A DNA stretch of 64,000 bases, taken from Lingula anatina (Eukaryota > Brachiopoda > Lingulata > Lingulida > Lingulidae). The stretch is from the NCBI RefSeq assembly GCF_001039355.2, contig NW_019774402.1, positions 804,470 through 868,469 of the forward strand, read 5' to 3'. The notes beneath the pieces are model-generated. The model saw only the letters and a program-made list of their open reading frames with translations. It was not told the origin of the DNA and did not search any database. This document shows positions 25,001-35,000 of this stretch, piece by piece (position 1 is the first letter of the stretch; every line of letters starts with the position of its first letter). Both the position numbers and the translations under genes were made by a program.

Positions 25001-26173
25001 CAAATAATTGAGATAAAAAATATCTAAATGCGCTGTTTTCAGTTTTAAAAATATCCATCTCCATAACAATCATACTGACATATTATTTATGTCAGTTAGT
25101 TATAAACTGTAGTAATAACATGTAACTACAACAAAAGTAACCTTACTTCTGATTACCATTTACATTTAAAGAATTCCATGATTTGCAGCATATCTCATGA
25201 TAGTTATAATGTATTTTTGTATTTTTAATGTCCGTTTCATGAAGTTGTTCACATGTGGGGGTGGGTGGGTGGAAAAACTGTTTTTTTTAGGATGGGGAAA
25301 GATATGCCTCAAGTCAAAATTTCATCTAGGTTCTACGCCATTTCAGAAGTTGAGTTAAAAAAGGTCTCTTTCTTTTGAAAAGGACACTCCTGGATGCAGG
25401 CCTGCCAAATGCAGCCTTGGGTCTTTGAGACTTCAACACTTTGTAAGAAAGTCCCATTCCTATATTAAAATGCATAAAAAACAGTAGAAGTGGAAAAAGT
25501 GAGAAGCTTTATTCCTTCAGATTAATATTTACTTGGTGCTGCTTTGGTAGCAGGTGATGAAGCAGTTAACTGCAAACTTGAACACAAAACTGGCACATAC
25601 TTTGCACTACATGTCTACCTTCCTGTTGGGTTGTCATTGATCATTAGAACATCTTATGAAAAATACATGTGTGGTAAATGAACTGAACCAATGTACTCAA
25701 ATTCCCTGTATTATCACGAGTACATGTATAGTACATAGTGGAGATAAAAGCACTAGCACTGAAGCAAACCAGCCAGTGCAATAGTATTTTTGCTGTAGCT
25801 AGTGCTCTATCATAATATGTCGAAGCATTCCTTGTCCCTTGGTTTAGCCTTGATTAAAGCATACTCTCCATGACCAACAACTTGGCCAATGGTGAAAAAA
25901 TTATTTGGGCACTTAGTACATAGGGCATACTTCCATTACTGGTTATCACAGGAGAAAGTTAGAGTAATCTTGTAGAACTCGCATTTAAGTTTTTACATAT
26001 GTTCTTTCAATATGTCTATGCTTAATGGTTACCTGAGTGTAAATAAATCGGCGTGTAAAGGTCAGCTATAATAAGGAAATCGGTATAAAAGTTGATACTA
26101 AGTTTAAAGCAGCTCTGGAAAAGTGCTCTGGATTCTCACGTTCAGAATCAAAGTACTCACCTAAATCGTCCAT
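4091..26173 (-). CDS. PXN: Paxillin, focal-adhesion LIM scaffold (complete)
   Basis: Coding exons in transcript order: 26173-26161, 18827-18517, candidate microexon 16325-16308, 13639-13420, 10542-10371, 7711-7528, 6120-5857, 5612-5439, 5038-4923, 4714-4600, 4357-4091. All have GT/AG borders and phases that join without a stop; total 617 aa (vertebrate paxillin is about 560-590). Paxillin links integrin adhesions to FAK, vinculin and parvin through LD motifs. LD1 is LDALLADL at the N-terminus, split by intron 1. LD2 is LSELDYLL (about 163-177), LD3 VDSLLDDL (about 230-241), LD4 [10 protein letters not shown] (about 293-302), LD5 QLDAMLGNL (about 359-367). Four LIM zinc-binding domains run from Cys384 to the C-terminus (CAAC, CAYC, CGGC and CAGC openings), with WHPEHF or similar in each. 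A Pro-rich PPLPPPP and a long Gln/His tract follow LD1. The paralogue Hic-5 is the alternative, but five LD motifs and the length fit paxillin. Confidence 0.97.
7420..7443. repeat. (GA)n microsatellite in a paxillin intron
   Basis: Imperfect GA/GAAA run in the intron between the LD4 exon and the LD5 exon. Confidence 0.8.
8937..8985 (+). repeat. 49-bp dispersed repeat, copy 1
   Basis: This stretch recurs at 33567-33615 with about two mismatches (core GGCAGCAAAGCTGTCAAATG). Both copies are in introns and in the same orientation. An ambiguous base (N) lies close by at 8997. It is probably the end of a longer interspersed repeat. Confidence 0.75.
9952..10098. mobile_element. MITE-like element with ~29-bp TIRs
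   Basis: The left end (GGCCCCATATCTCGAAAGC at 9952) matches the reverse complement of the right end (GGCCCCGTATCTTGAAAGC from 10098) for about 29 bp with few mismatches. The total is 147 bp with no coding capacity. No clear target-site duplication was seen. It lies in the paxillin intron between the LD3 and LD4 exons. Confidence 0.7.
16308..16325 (-). other. Candidate 18-nt microexon of paxillin
   Basis: The segment reads MMAAIS. It follows a strong acceptor (pyrimidine-rich, ending CTTTCAG) and precedes a consensus GTAAGT donor. The upstream exon ends in phase 0 and the downstream exon at 13639 starts in phase 0, so an 18-nt insert keeps the frame. The family gives no independent support for these six residues. 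Skipping it also leaves a valid 611-aa paxillin. Confidence 0.45.
17651..17820. mobile_element. TIR-bearing element 1 of a three-element cluster
   Basis: The arm AGGGACTAACTAGTCTGAGG near 17676-17695 pairs with CCTTGGACTAGTTAGTCCCC near 17795-17814. The outer GGCCCC border resembles the next element. The boundaries are approximate. Noncoding, in the paxillin intron downstream of the LD1 exon. Confidence 0.5.
17831..18125. mobile_element. Long-TIR foldback element 2 (295 bp, ~92-bp arms)
   Basis: The arms 17831-17922 and 18034-18125 are reverse complements with scattered mismatches; both contain GAAGACCACTTAATCCTGTA in opposite senses. Palindromic matching continues inward (GCTCCCCA against TGGGGAGC). 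With no open frame, it looks like a non-autonomous foldback element or MITE. Confidence 0.8.
18135..18349. mobile_element. Long-TIR element 3 (215 bp, ~67-bp arms)
   Basis: The left arm begins CCATTGGTCTT and the right arm ends AAGACCAATGG. Both arms carry GATC(G/C)A, TGCAGGGAC and (C/T)GGCTTAACTGA-type blocks in inverted order. Noncoding. It ends 168 bp from the donor of the paxillin LD1 exon. Confidence 0.8.
20873..20891 (-). other. Candidate alternative first coding exon of paxillin
   Basis: Nineteen nucleotides from an ATG at 20891 encode MLLSVD plus one base. A GTGAGT donor follows directly. The leftover base G is the same phase as the canonical exon 1, so splicing to the exon at 18827 gives [14 protein letters not shown]. 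This would replace the leading MDDL and remove the first Leu of LD1. No promoter was identified. Confidence 0.35.
23479..23644. mobile_element. MITE with CAGGGGCG termini and GGACA target duplication
   Basis: The 166-bp element starts CAGGGGCGTTACCAG and ends with its near reverse complement (CTGGTTACGCCCCTG). It is flanked by GGACA at 23474-23478 and 23645-23649. The interior repeats AAAATTGTACGCACAG near both ends. CAGGGGCG-type termini occur in hAT-like non-autonomous elements, but the 5-bp duplication is shorter than the usual 8 bp, so the superfamily is uncertain. It lies in paxillin intron 1. Confidence 0.8.
23812..23886. repeat. Hairpin-forming inverted repeat (25-bp arms, 25-nt loop)
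   Basis: The arms 23812-23836 and 23862-23886 are reverse complements with two mismatches (ACTCTCTACC against GGTAGAGAGT). It could be a small MITE or a structured RNA. It lies in paxillin intron 1. Confidence 0.7.
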
Positions 26174-26450
26174 GACTTTCTTCTTCAGAACCATCTACCC
26201 AGACCAAGCTTGTGAAAAAGCACAACACTCTAGGATGAGAAATATCGAATACGTCACTTTAATCACGGCTATAAACCTCAATTCCGTGACAATAACTGCC
26301 AGTTGTGAGAACCGCACGATTGTGGTGCTACTACCGGTCTGCCATGACGGGCGTGACGTCAACAGCCACTTGCTTCCGCAATGCGACAGTTGAGATTGCT
26401 CAAAACAATTCTCGCAAGCATGGGTTGGCTTTTTCTCATTCTGCTACACG
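26174..26450 (-). promoter_or_regulatory. Presumed paxillin 5'UTR/promoter with consensus CRE
   Basis: Sequence directly upstream of the paxillin ATG (context AAGTCATGG). It is richer in CpG than its surroundings and contains the palindromic TGACGTCA at 26354-26361, the CREB/ATF consensus. The transcription start was not determined. Confidence 0.4.
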
Positions 26451-27146
26451 CGATCTAGCTCGTTCCTCTCCCATTTATGTCATTGCTCCAGTGAATACGG
26501 TACACCTTACAAATATAATAAATCTAATTAAGCATCAATGATCTCGAAGATTAATTTTAAAAATTTCTATTTGAGTGATAACATCGAAGGTCAACTGAAT
26601 GTGATTTACCCAGGCTACTATAAATATGACTTAGCACAAGGTTAGGAGAGAATGGAGACATGAAATTATTTAAAGAAATAAGACGTGTCAGCAATTTTAA
26701 ACAATCAAAAAACATACAGCTTAGTTAGTCTCTCAATTAAGAGTTATGCCTATGACAGGACCGTATCCGCGAATTGGTTGGGTGTCGACAGGCATGTGTT
26801 TAAAACGTAGATTTTTCAGTGACATAGCGGCAGGCCCTCACAGCCTGAAGAATGAAGGACTACAATATCGATAAATCTATATCAATTTTAAGACTCACGT
26901 GGTGATCTTTTGTATCAAACTAAGCTGTGAGAATGATTGCACCTATTTTTGCTCAGATATTTATTATCACATTATTTATTTATTTTTTCCACAAACGTTT
27001 CCTAACGCAGTCTCGCTCTATTTATCGCTCTGTTTATCATTTTTTATTGGGTCTGTATAAACTGCCATTGAAAATTCTGAAGATGCCCCCTCCCCTCCTT
27101 CGTGAACTTTTTGACGTTCCATGCAAACTTTAGACCTCTACGGGTG

Positions 27147-27364
27147 CTTTCCCAGAAATTTAGATCGATCTAAAGATTAAGTTTTAGATCGACCTAACTC
27201 CCTGGGGGTTCAGGCTAAATTGCAGTCAGCCGAGCGGACACCATAGTTTATTACCCCTTCACAGCTTTTAGTAGGCGGGACAGACGCTTAAGCCGGCCAA
27301 GCTGACAGTAATCTAGTGAGACTCCCCACAGAATAGATCGATCTAAAAATCTATGGAAATGGGG
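27147..27364. mobile_element. MITE-like element, family copy A
   Basis: About 218 bp, closely matching copy B at 58022-58241 along its length (shared blocks include CTAACTCCCTGGGGGTTCA and AGCTTTTAGTAGGCGGGACA). The ends are imperfect TIRs (TTCCCAGAAATTTAGATCGA; the reverse complement of the right end reads TTTCCATAGATTTTTAGATC). Noncoding. It lies about 1 kb upstream of the paxillin ATG. Confidence 0.85.
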
Positions 27365-27844
27365 TGTAAGTCTCATTTATCATGATTGCGTTTATATTGG
27401 ATGTGCCGTGTTGCGATGGACGACCATTGCAGTAGGTTGAAAAGAAATGAATGTAATTCACACCTTCTGCAACACGTCTCTGCTGCAATGGGAGTGACAA
27501 TACAGTCCAACAGGTGATCGTATTCAATACTTCACTCAGACGTTTTAACATCCATAATTATTTGAGGAGTCTCTCTCTCTCTTTTTCTCTCTCTCTTCAG
27601 TCCACCCAAGCAAGATCCCGCCGTTTGACTAGTTCTCATTTAATTTGATGTCAGCTGCTAAATTTAACTACAGTCATAGAGGAACGAGCTTAACCGAAAT
27701 TCATTTTCAAAAGAAATCAATGTTCTTCTAACCCGAGGCTACTGATCTACCCTTTGCGTTTTCATTTTGTAAACCATTAGGTTTTAAACTTTGATTAGTC
27801 ATGTATAACACAGCACATTACTTTTCTGTCTATAAAGAAAAACA

Positions 27845-27856
27845 TTTATTTTTATT
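27845..27856 (-). terminator. Candidate poly(A) signals for the SLC6 transcript
   Basis: Two consecutive TTTATT on the plus strand are AATAAA on the minus strand, about 1.16 kb past the SLC6 stop. This is a motif match only. Confidence 0.3.
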
Positions 27857-29015
27857 ACATACACAAAATTGATAATACATCATATATATATCCGCAATGT
27901 AAGTCTCCTATATACATTTCTTTGAAATCAATACATATTTATTACCCGTCACGTTCATTACAAGAAAAATAAAAAAGTATTAGCACAAGTACAACCGTTA
28001 AGTACAATACGATATACATTCATCTTTTTCTACTGTATCTAAAACTAACCTGTTAATCAGATTCTATCTTGAACAACGAAAGCACTGAATAACAGCAATC
28101 ATGGTTTTTTAGCTACTCTTTACTCACCTTACCCGTTATAATAAATCGTTTCAGGCATGGGTAGCGGTGGATAATACAATGACAGTATGCTTACCCTGTT
28201 CTTGACGTGTATTATGCAACAAACTTTTTTCCGGGATTTTAAATTCAGGCCACATGCGACAATCACACAAAAATGATACAAGCATCATTCATATACATAA
28301 TACTTTTGACAATTGTTTGTATTTACAATTTAATATCGGCAGTAGAAAATCCAAAATGTAGACAACAGCGTCGCTCTGTTTACATCTAACAGCATATCCA
28401 ATGCAAATGGGAGAATAAACAGCGACCATGCGCATAAAAATAAAACTAGTGCACAAAAATCATCCTATAAACAACATGCTGGATCTAGATCGGCGTAGAT
28501 ATCCACTGGGTTACTACATATGACATGGAAAGATACTCATGTAATCTTTTGATTAATATTTTGATAAAGTTATTTGCTTCAATCAACAAAACCAGTGCTG
28601 CTTGCGGAAACATCCTTTTTCAAATTGTTATCACGTATGAAACATCTAAATTATTGCAACAGTAAATGACGACGACTTCTTCATTACCAAATTTCAAACA
28701 CTGCGACTTTCAGGCTGAGCCTCGACCGGAACACGTGTTATAAATCAAGTGATATTACCATCATCTACGTGACTGTTGGATTTAACATAATATTTGTTTT
28801 TATTTCTTTTCCCCAGGCTTGGAAATCATGCACTAATTATGACGTTTAACGATATTTGACAAAGTGGAAACATTCACTGTCTTTTTTGTGTGTGTGCGTG
28901 CCGAAGGGTACAGCGTTACCCAACTCTACGATAATACAAGAATTTGAAACCATATATACAATGTCCGACGTGCACGTGATACCGCCCATGAAGAAATTGA
29001 GTAGCCCTTTACTCA

Positions 29016-32009
29016 TTAGACGACATCTCCTGTCACGTGTCCCCCGTTGGTCATCACTACGCCATCTACAGTAGCGTGAGGGGTCTCCTGCAGGTCTCTC
29101 CATGGGATGATAGAGTATTTTAGGCGCTGAAATAATAAAAAAAGACTTATCCAGTGACACAGACTTATATCTTAATGGTGATTTTCAAAATGCATACTGT
29201 ATCTTTAAAATGAATGTTTGGGATACTGATAGGCCCTACTACTCAACTAGACTTAGGAACTAAGTGGATAAATGTAAAATATATATGTTTTACTAAAACA
29301 TATAGGCTATGTTTCATTGCTGGTAATGGGTTAGAGTGAAATTGTTAAATATTTGTAGTATATAAAGTAAGAAATCAAGATCTGTGAATTTGTTTTGAAA
29401 AACATAAACGTACTTCAATAAGAGTGCCTGGTGTGGAATACAGTTTGTAGATGGCGAAGGCGGGGATGCAAACCATGGAAGAACATGCAATAAACCACCC
29501 AATCATGTTGGCCCACCAAGGATACTGATAATCCTCATACTGGAGGGGCTCATACTTTACCAGTCCAAATACCATGATAAACTGAAATTGAAACCAAATG
29601 TTGCTTGTTAATAAAAATAACAAACAGACATTTATGTAACTCTTACTCATAGAACAAAATTAAATTTAGGCCTACAGTTGCGTCCTAGGAATCTTATTCA
29701 AGAGCGTGTACTTCACTGGAATGTCTACTCCTGTGTCAAAAAAAAAAAAAAAAAAAAAAAGACAGACAGACGTAAAAATATCATACCAGGATGAAGATGG
29801 GGGCAACAAACATCCAGCAAACCCTCCAGAATATGCCAGGTTTGAATCCCAACATCTCCTGGATGTCCTCACAGAACCGGTCCACACCTGAATTCATTGA
29901 GAATAGGAATAATTACCCTTGTCATTTTCTTTTTCTCTGTCATCTCCATGGAATTTGTGATTGACTTTTTGTACCTCTATTTATGCATTAATTTATTTGT
30001 TAATTTGAAAAAATTTGAATTTTACTATAATTATTGAAAATGTGATTCATTGTTATTAATTAATATATAAAGGTCCATGCATTACATATATTTATCGACC
30101 TGTGAAACATTCACCCAAAACCCTTTGAGAGAAAAGGGTTAACAATTTGGTTTGGCTTAGTTTACTCATGAGAAGATTACCATAAAACCAAGAAATGGCC
30201 ATTGCTTCAAAGAATACTGCAAACATTATGGAGTATCCGGCTGCGAATCTGTCCATTAAATGGACGACAAGGACACCACCCTACAAGAGACGCACAATAA
30301 ATGTAAATTAGCTCAAGTATTAATAAAAAAATAACTTTTATCAAAATTATTTTTTTCTTACCATCATAACGATTCAAAGAACTAATGAGATCATAATGTA
30401 AAAATATTGTTCTTACCTGTGAACAGCTTGCTAAGCCAACGAGAAAGTATAGACTGAACAGGACTGCGACGAAAATCTCTCTTTTCTTGTGCAGTATTGG
30501 AAATTCGTCGCTGATGGCTGTTATGACAGCTTCCGAACCTCCGAACTGAAACAAAAAGATCTCCTTTGAGTTTAAATACACGCTGTCATTTGGACATGTT
30601 CGAGTACAAAGGTGTGCGAGTTCCCACATAAAATTATAACTTAAAATATTAAACACGTCTGTAAAGTGTTTTTAAATGCTGGTAAGGATAGGGAATACGG
30701 AATTTTCTACATTTAAAATACGGTTTATCATTTATCTGTATCTAGTGAGACAATCTTGTGTATTTACAGACTTAATTGCTTACTGAACTGTCCAGACCGA
30801 GTGTTAGAAGCATCATGAAGAAAATGAGAGCCCAAAATGTTGACCCTGGCAAAGTGGCAATTGCTTCTGGATACACAACAAACACTAACCCAGGCCCTAC
30901 AGAGTAAAACGTAAATTTCTTTTAGAAACGCATGCACATTAAACCATCAGTAGCTGGAATAGAGTTTTAAGCTGTAGTGCACACCTTTTTGAATCCGTGG
31001 GACATTACACATATTGTTTGTTCTCTATCTTTGATCCTTTTTCTTATGGTTACCGCCTATTTTTATCACTGAGGATCTGGTGCCAGGTATGAAGAGTTAA
31101 ATACCAACATTTTGATATGATTAAAACGTACATATTTACCTTCCGTCGCCACTTTGTCGATAGGAATATTGCTTTTTGCAGACATATACCCCAGAATGGA
31201 GAAAATAACAAAACCTGACAGAAAGCTGGTTGCACAGTTAATGCAACTAGTGGCTATAGCATCTCTGGAATTATAAAAAGAGAATTTAAATGGTGCAATT
31301 TTTGTTCACATTATTAAGAATGTAGTGTTTATATCATAATCCTCAGTCACATTAATACCCGTGTAAAATGAATCAGTTATAAAATGGTGTTGTTAATTCT
31401 GATCTTTATCTTAGTATATTTTGATATGGAAGACTTTCATTAGTTGTTAGAATCACGAAGAATGTAATTACATAACCGACTGTACAAACGTTTTTGGTAT
31501 ATGTAAAATTCAGTTTTGACATTAGTAGGCCTACTTATGGTTTGGACTCCCATAATTTATCATTTAAGTTTGCTTACTTGTAGACGTTATTGTGGAACTT
31601 GTTGTAACTAGCAAACGCAAGTAGTACCCCAAACCCCGGTCCAAGAGAGAAGAAAATCTGTTGTGCCGCATCGACCCAAACCTACCAAAAAATAATTTCA
31701 AGAAATCAGGTAATGATCTCCAGCTGACTAGTTTATAAAAAACATTCAATGTAGTACGTGAACATGAGTCAATTTGAACTTCTTCTCAGCCGTACCTGTG
31801 CCTTCTTCATCTCTGCCAAGTTTGGTTTCAGATAGTACATGATGCCGTCCACGGATCCCGGTAAGGTTAGTCCTCTGATGAGAAGAATAAGCAACACCAC
31901 ATACGGGAATACGGCAGTGAACCACACCACCTGCAAGAGAGGTAGATGGGTCCACAAGTTACACCTTAGGTATGCATGTCATTTCAGTTGACAGATGGAC
32001 ATATATTTT

Positions 32010-32055
<46 letters not shown>

Positions 32056-35000
32056 GAAAGAGAAATAAAGGAAACAGACTTAGGGATGTGGCATGACTAC
32101 ATCCATACATATTAATGGCTATCTACCTTTCCGGAGGTTGATATTCCTTTCCACATACTGAAATAGCAGATGAGGTATACCGCTAATAAGGCGAGGACAA
32201 GTTGCCATTTTACCATTCCTAGGTCATGAATGCCATCACTCTCGTGCATCTCCAACACATGGCGCCTAAATCAACGACCATACATTTTCACCATATACAT
32301 TTGATATTCAAAAAGGAATCTGTTCACATTACAAAAGAAAAAAAGAAAGCTTATAATAAATCGATGAAAAGTCTCATTTTACTCTCTAAAGAGCCTTTTA
32401 ATTTTGATAATCTAATCAAGTGTACACTCAGCGTGAAGCACCAAATTAAACTGAAAGGTATGAAAACATACACTTACGCAAAATACTCCCCCGCCGGTGA
32501 TTTCCTCTCGGTTGTTGTCATTGCCATAGCCGTAGTGTTATCAATAAAAGTCTGATTTAGATAACTTCCATTAATTCCGTAATTGACGTACAGGTCACTT
32601 CCATTGTTCATAAAATTCGTCAATGCAACTCCAACGACCTTATCTGAGGCCGAGAAGTTGGAAAAAGTCCAATTTCCAGGGCTCTCTGTGGACATGAGAT
32701 CGTAAGGTGGTCGTTCCGATGCTTTTCCGTCGAAGCAATCATCAGTGTTCCATGAGTTGCCGCACGTTGACCACGGTAAATTGGTGGTGAACGAAGCAAA
32801 GAAGTAATACAGCGACCAGGCTATGATGACATTGTAGTAAAAATCTGTGTAGAAGGCTATCAGAACTACTGCATAGCCGATACCTTAAAGAAAAATATCA
32901 AAATGTTTGACAATTGTTGCATGCCATATATAATAAGCTATCGACCTGTTTTTGAAGGCAATGCAGATAGGTAAAGTCGTCAAGTTCATGGTATCGTGGA
33001 GTACCCATAGTATACATAAATTATCCCTTAAAACCAATAACCCACGAAGTTTTAACTGATTTATACTAGTGTTTTTTGAAAATTATCGCCTATTGACAAG
33101 ATTTGAGTAGATAAATTATTTGGTGTACACAGTTTTCTTTCAATTAATATTTTCAAACAGAGCAGTCTTAGTTTAGTTGATAAACTGATACCAATTAACC
33201 TCTATGAACAATCTGTGTATGTATACTTACCTTTTAATAAAGGACATATCCTTCCCCAGCAGGTTATTGCACCTTTTCTTGTATATTGGCCCAAGGCAAG
33301 TTCCATATAAAATAAGGGAATTCCCCCAAAGATTAACATCAGGCAGTAAGGTAGCAAAAAGGCACCTATAAAACAAATAAATTATTATTATTATTATTAT
33401 TATTATTACATCCTAAATTTTATTGATGCCTGATATGAAGACACGTAAACGTTTTGATATGCAGCATTGAGCAAGCTAGGTATGTTTGTCTGTGCTCATA
33501 TTTCCAAATATTATTTTTTAGTTGGCTTTTCAACGAACATAAAAGAGAATATTGTTAATACTAATAAAACAAGGCAGCAAAGCTGTCAAATGTACAGACA
33601 AAAAGCAGGAAATAACAAAATAGGCTACTGTCAATTCTGATGCAAAAGTACATTATGTTAAACTGCAAATTCAACATCAAATTCTAATTATGCTCAACAG
33701 GTAATACCAATGTAAGTAAAATGTGTAACAAACATAAGGCTTCAGGCCCATGGGAGTTCAAGTTCACCCTTTGAAAATGTAAAACTTCCAGAAAAAGATG
33801 TCAATTAGACTGCTTTTCCAACTCAGGCTGCATTTTAGTCCTGTATTTCTTTTTTGAAAGTTTGGCAATCATAAGTAACATGGTTTTCCCATAATGGTCA
33901 TCATGGCAGCAGCACCCAAAATTGTGTTTTCTNCCATCGTCATCGCCATCGGCGACGACAGACGCAGGTGATGGCAATATGTACAGACACATCTGTGTCT
34001 GTACATAAAAATCTTTGACAATGATTATTTCCGACTGTAATGAATAATCCATCATCGTGTTATCCTGTCGCCATATACAATGCAAGAAACCGCAATGGAA
34101 GTTTTCGTATCCTTGATCACAAACACCCAATCCTGCCCGACCAATTGTTGGCAATGTTATTTCACCACACCAACCCAATCTGATTTATAGCTAGTGTCGT
34201 TCATATCGCTTACTGTCTGAAGCAAAGTTTTGATGAATGTACTTGACTGAAAACGTTTTTAGCCTCTCAAAAAATATTAAACAATACAATAGCCAATTTT
34301 ATCAAACCTTCCATGTAACAGTTATGTGAGTGAGGATTGTTTAAATGCCAAAAACATTGGTATCGAGTATTCGTAATATTTTTTCTTATTTCTGTTATGC
34401 AGATATATCCGTTTTTGAAAACTGCAAATGTATGAGGACGGTGGATAGTGTGGCTATCGTAGTTGGATTAAGACCGATTTGACCATTCTTAAGTAAGAAC
34501 AGTTGAGTTGCTTAAAATTTCTGTAAATTGCCAATTAAAAGTAGATTATCACAAGTCTTTTCAATTCATTAATCAGAACTGGGTAGATTTCTTTTCCCAG
34601 TGACCAATCTGGAATCGACGCACTCATCATTTCTAGTTCCGGACCGAGTCAAGCGCGCCATTTGGAATCGGGAAACGCCATTAGGGAGTGGCAAGTCAAG
34701 CCGTTTTGCTGAGAACTTTTCGACGTTGACTCTTCGATTTTCCATTACAAGTGCTGAGATATTGTATACGCTTACTTTTTTTCATGTCACCCTTTGACGT
34801 CATATTTTAGCCCCGGAATCTGAATAGTCTATCAGAATCAATGTAAATCTCGAGATTAAGTCTCCTTAATCCAATATAAAACAGCGGAGATGGCTTGTTG
34901 ATGGCACTTGTCGAAACAGATTTCGACCCCTAAAATTTAAAGGAAATTGAAAAGTTGATGTGCAATCTGCAGGGTGCTTTTATGTGGTTCACAAATATCT

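Larger units (their letters stand above)
26451..29015. other. Interval between paxillin promoter and SLC6 3' end
   Basis: No coding exon is supported. It holds one MITE copy (27147-27364) and a CT-rich run near 27570-27597. The part nearest 29015 is probably SLC6 3'UTR. Two overlapping minus-strand AATAAA motifs at 27845-27856 are candidate poly(A) signals. Confidence 0.45.

Noticed and set aside
29737-29760. Long poly(A) considered as a retroposon tail
   Set aside because: No target-site duplication or upstream SINE/LINE body was seen; on the SLC6 sense strand it is a poly(T) run in a short intron.
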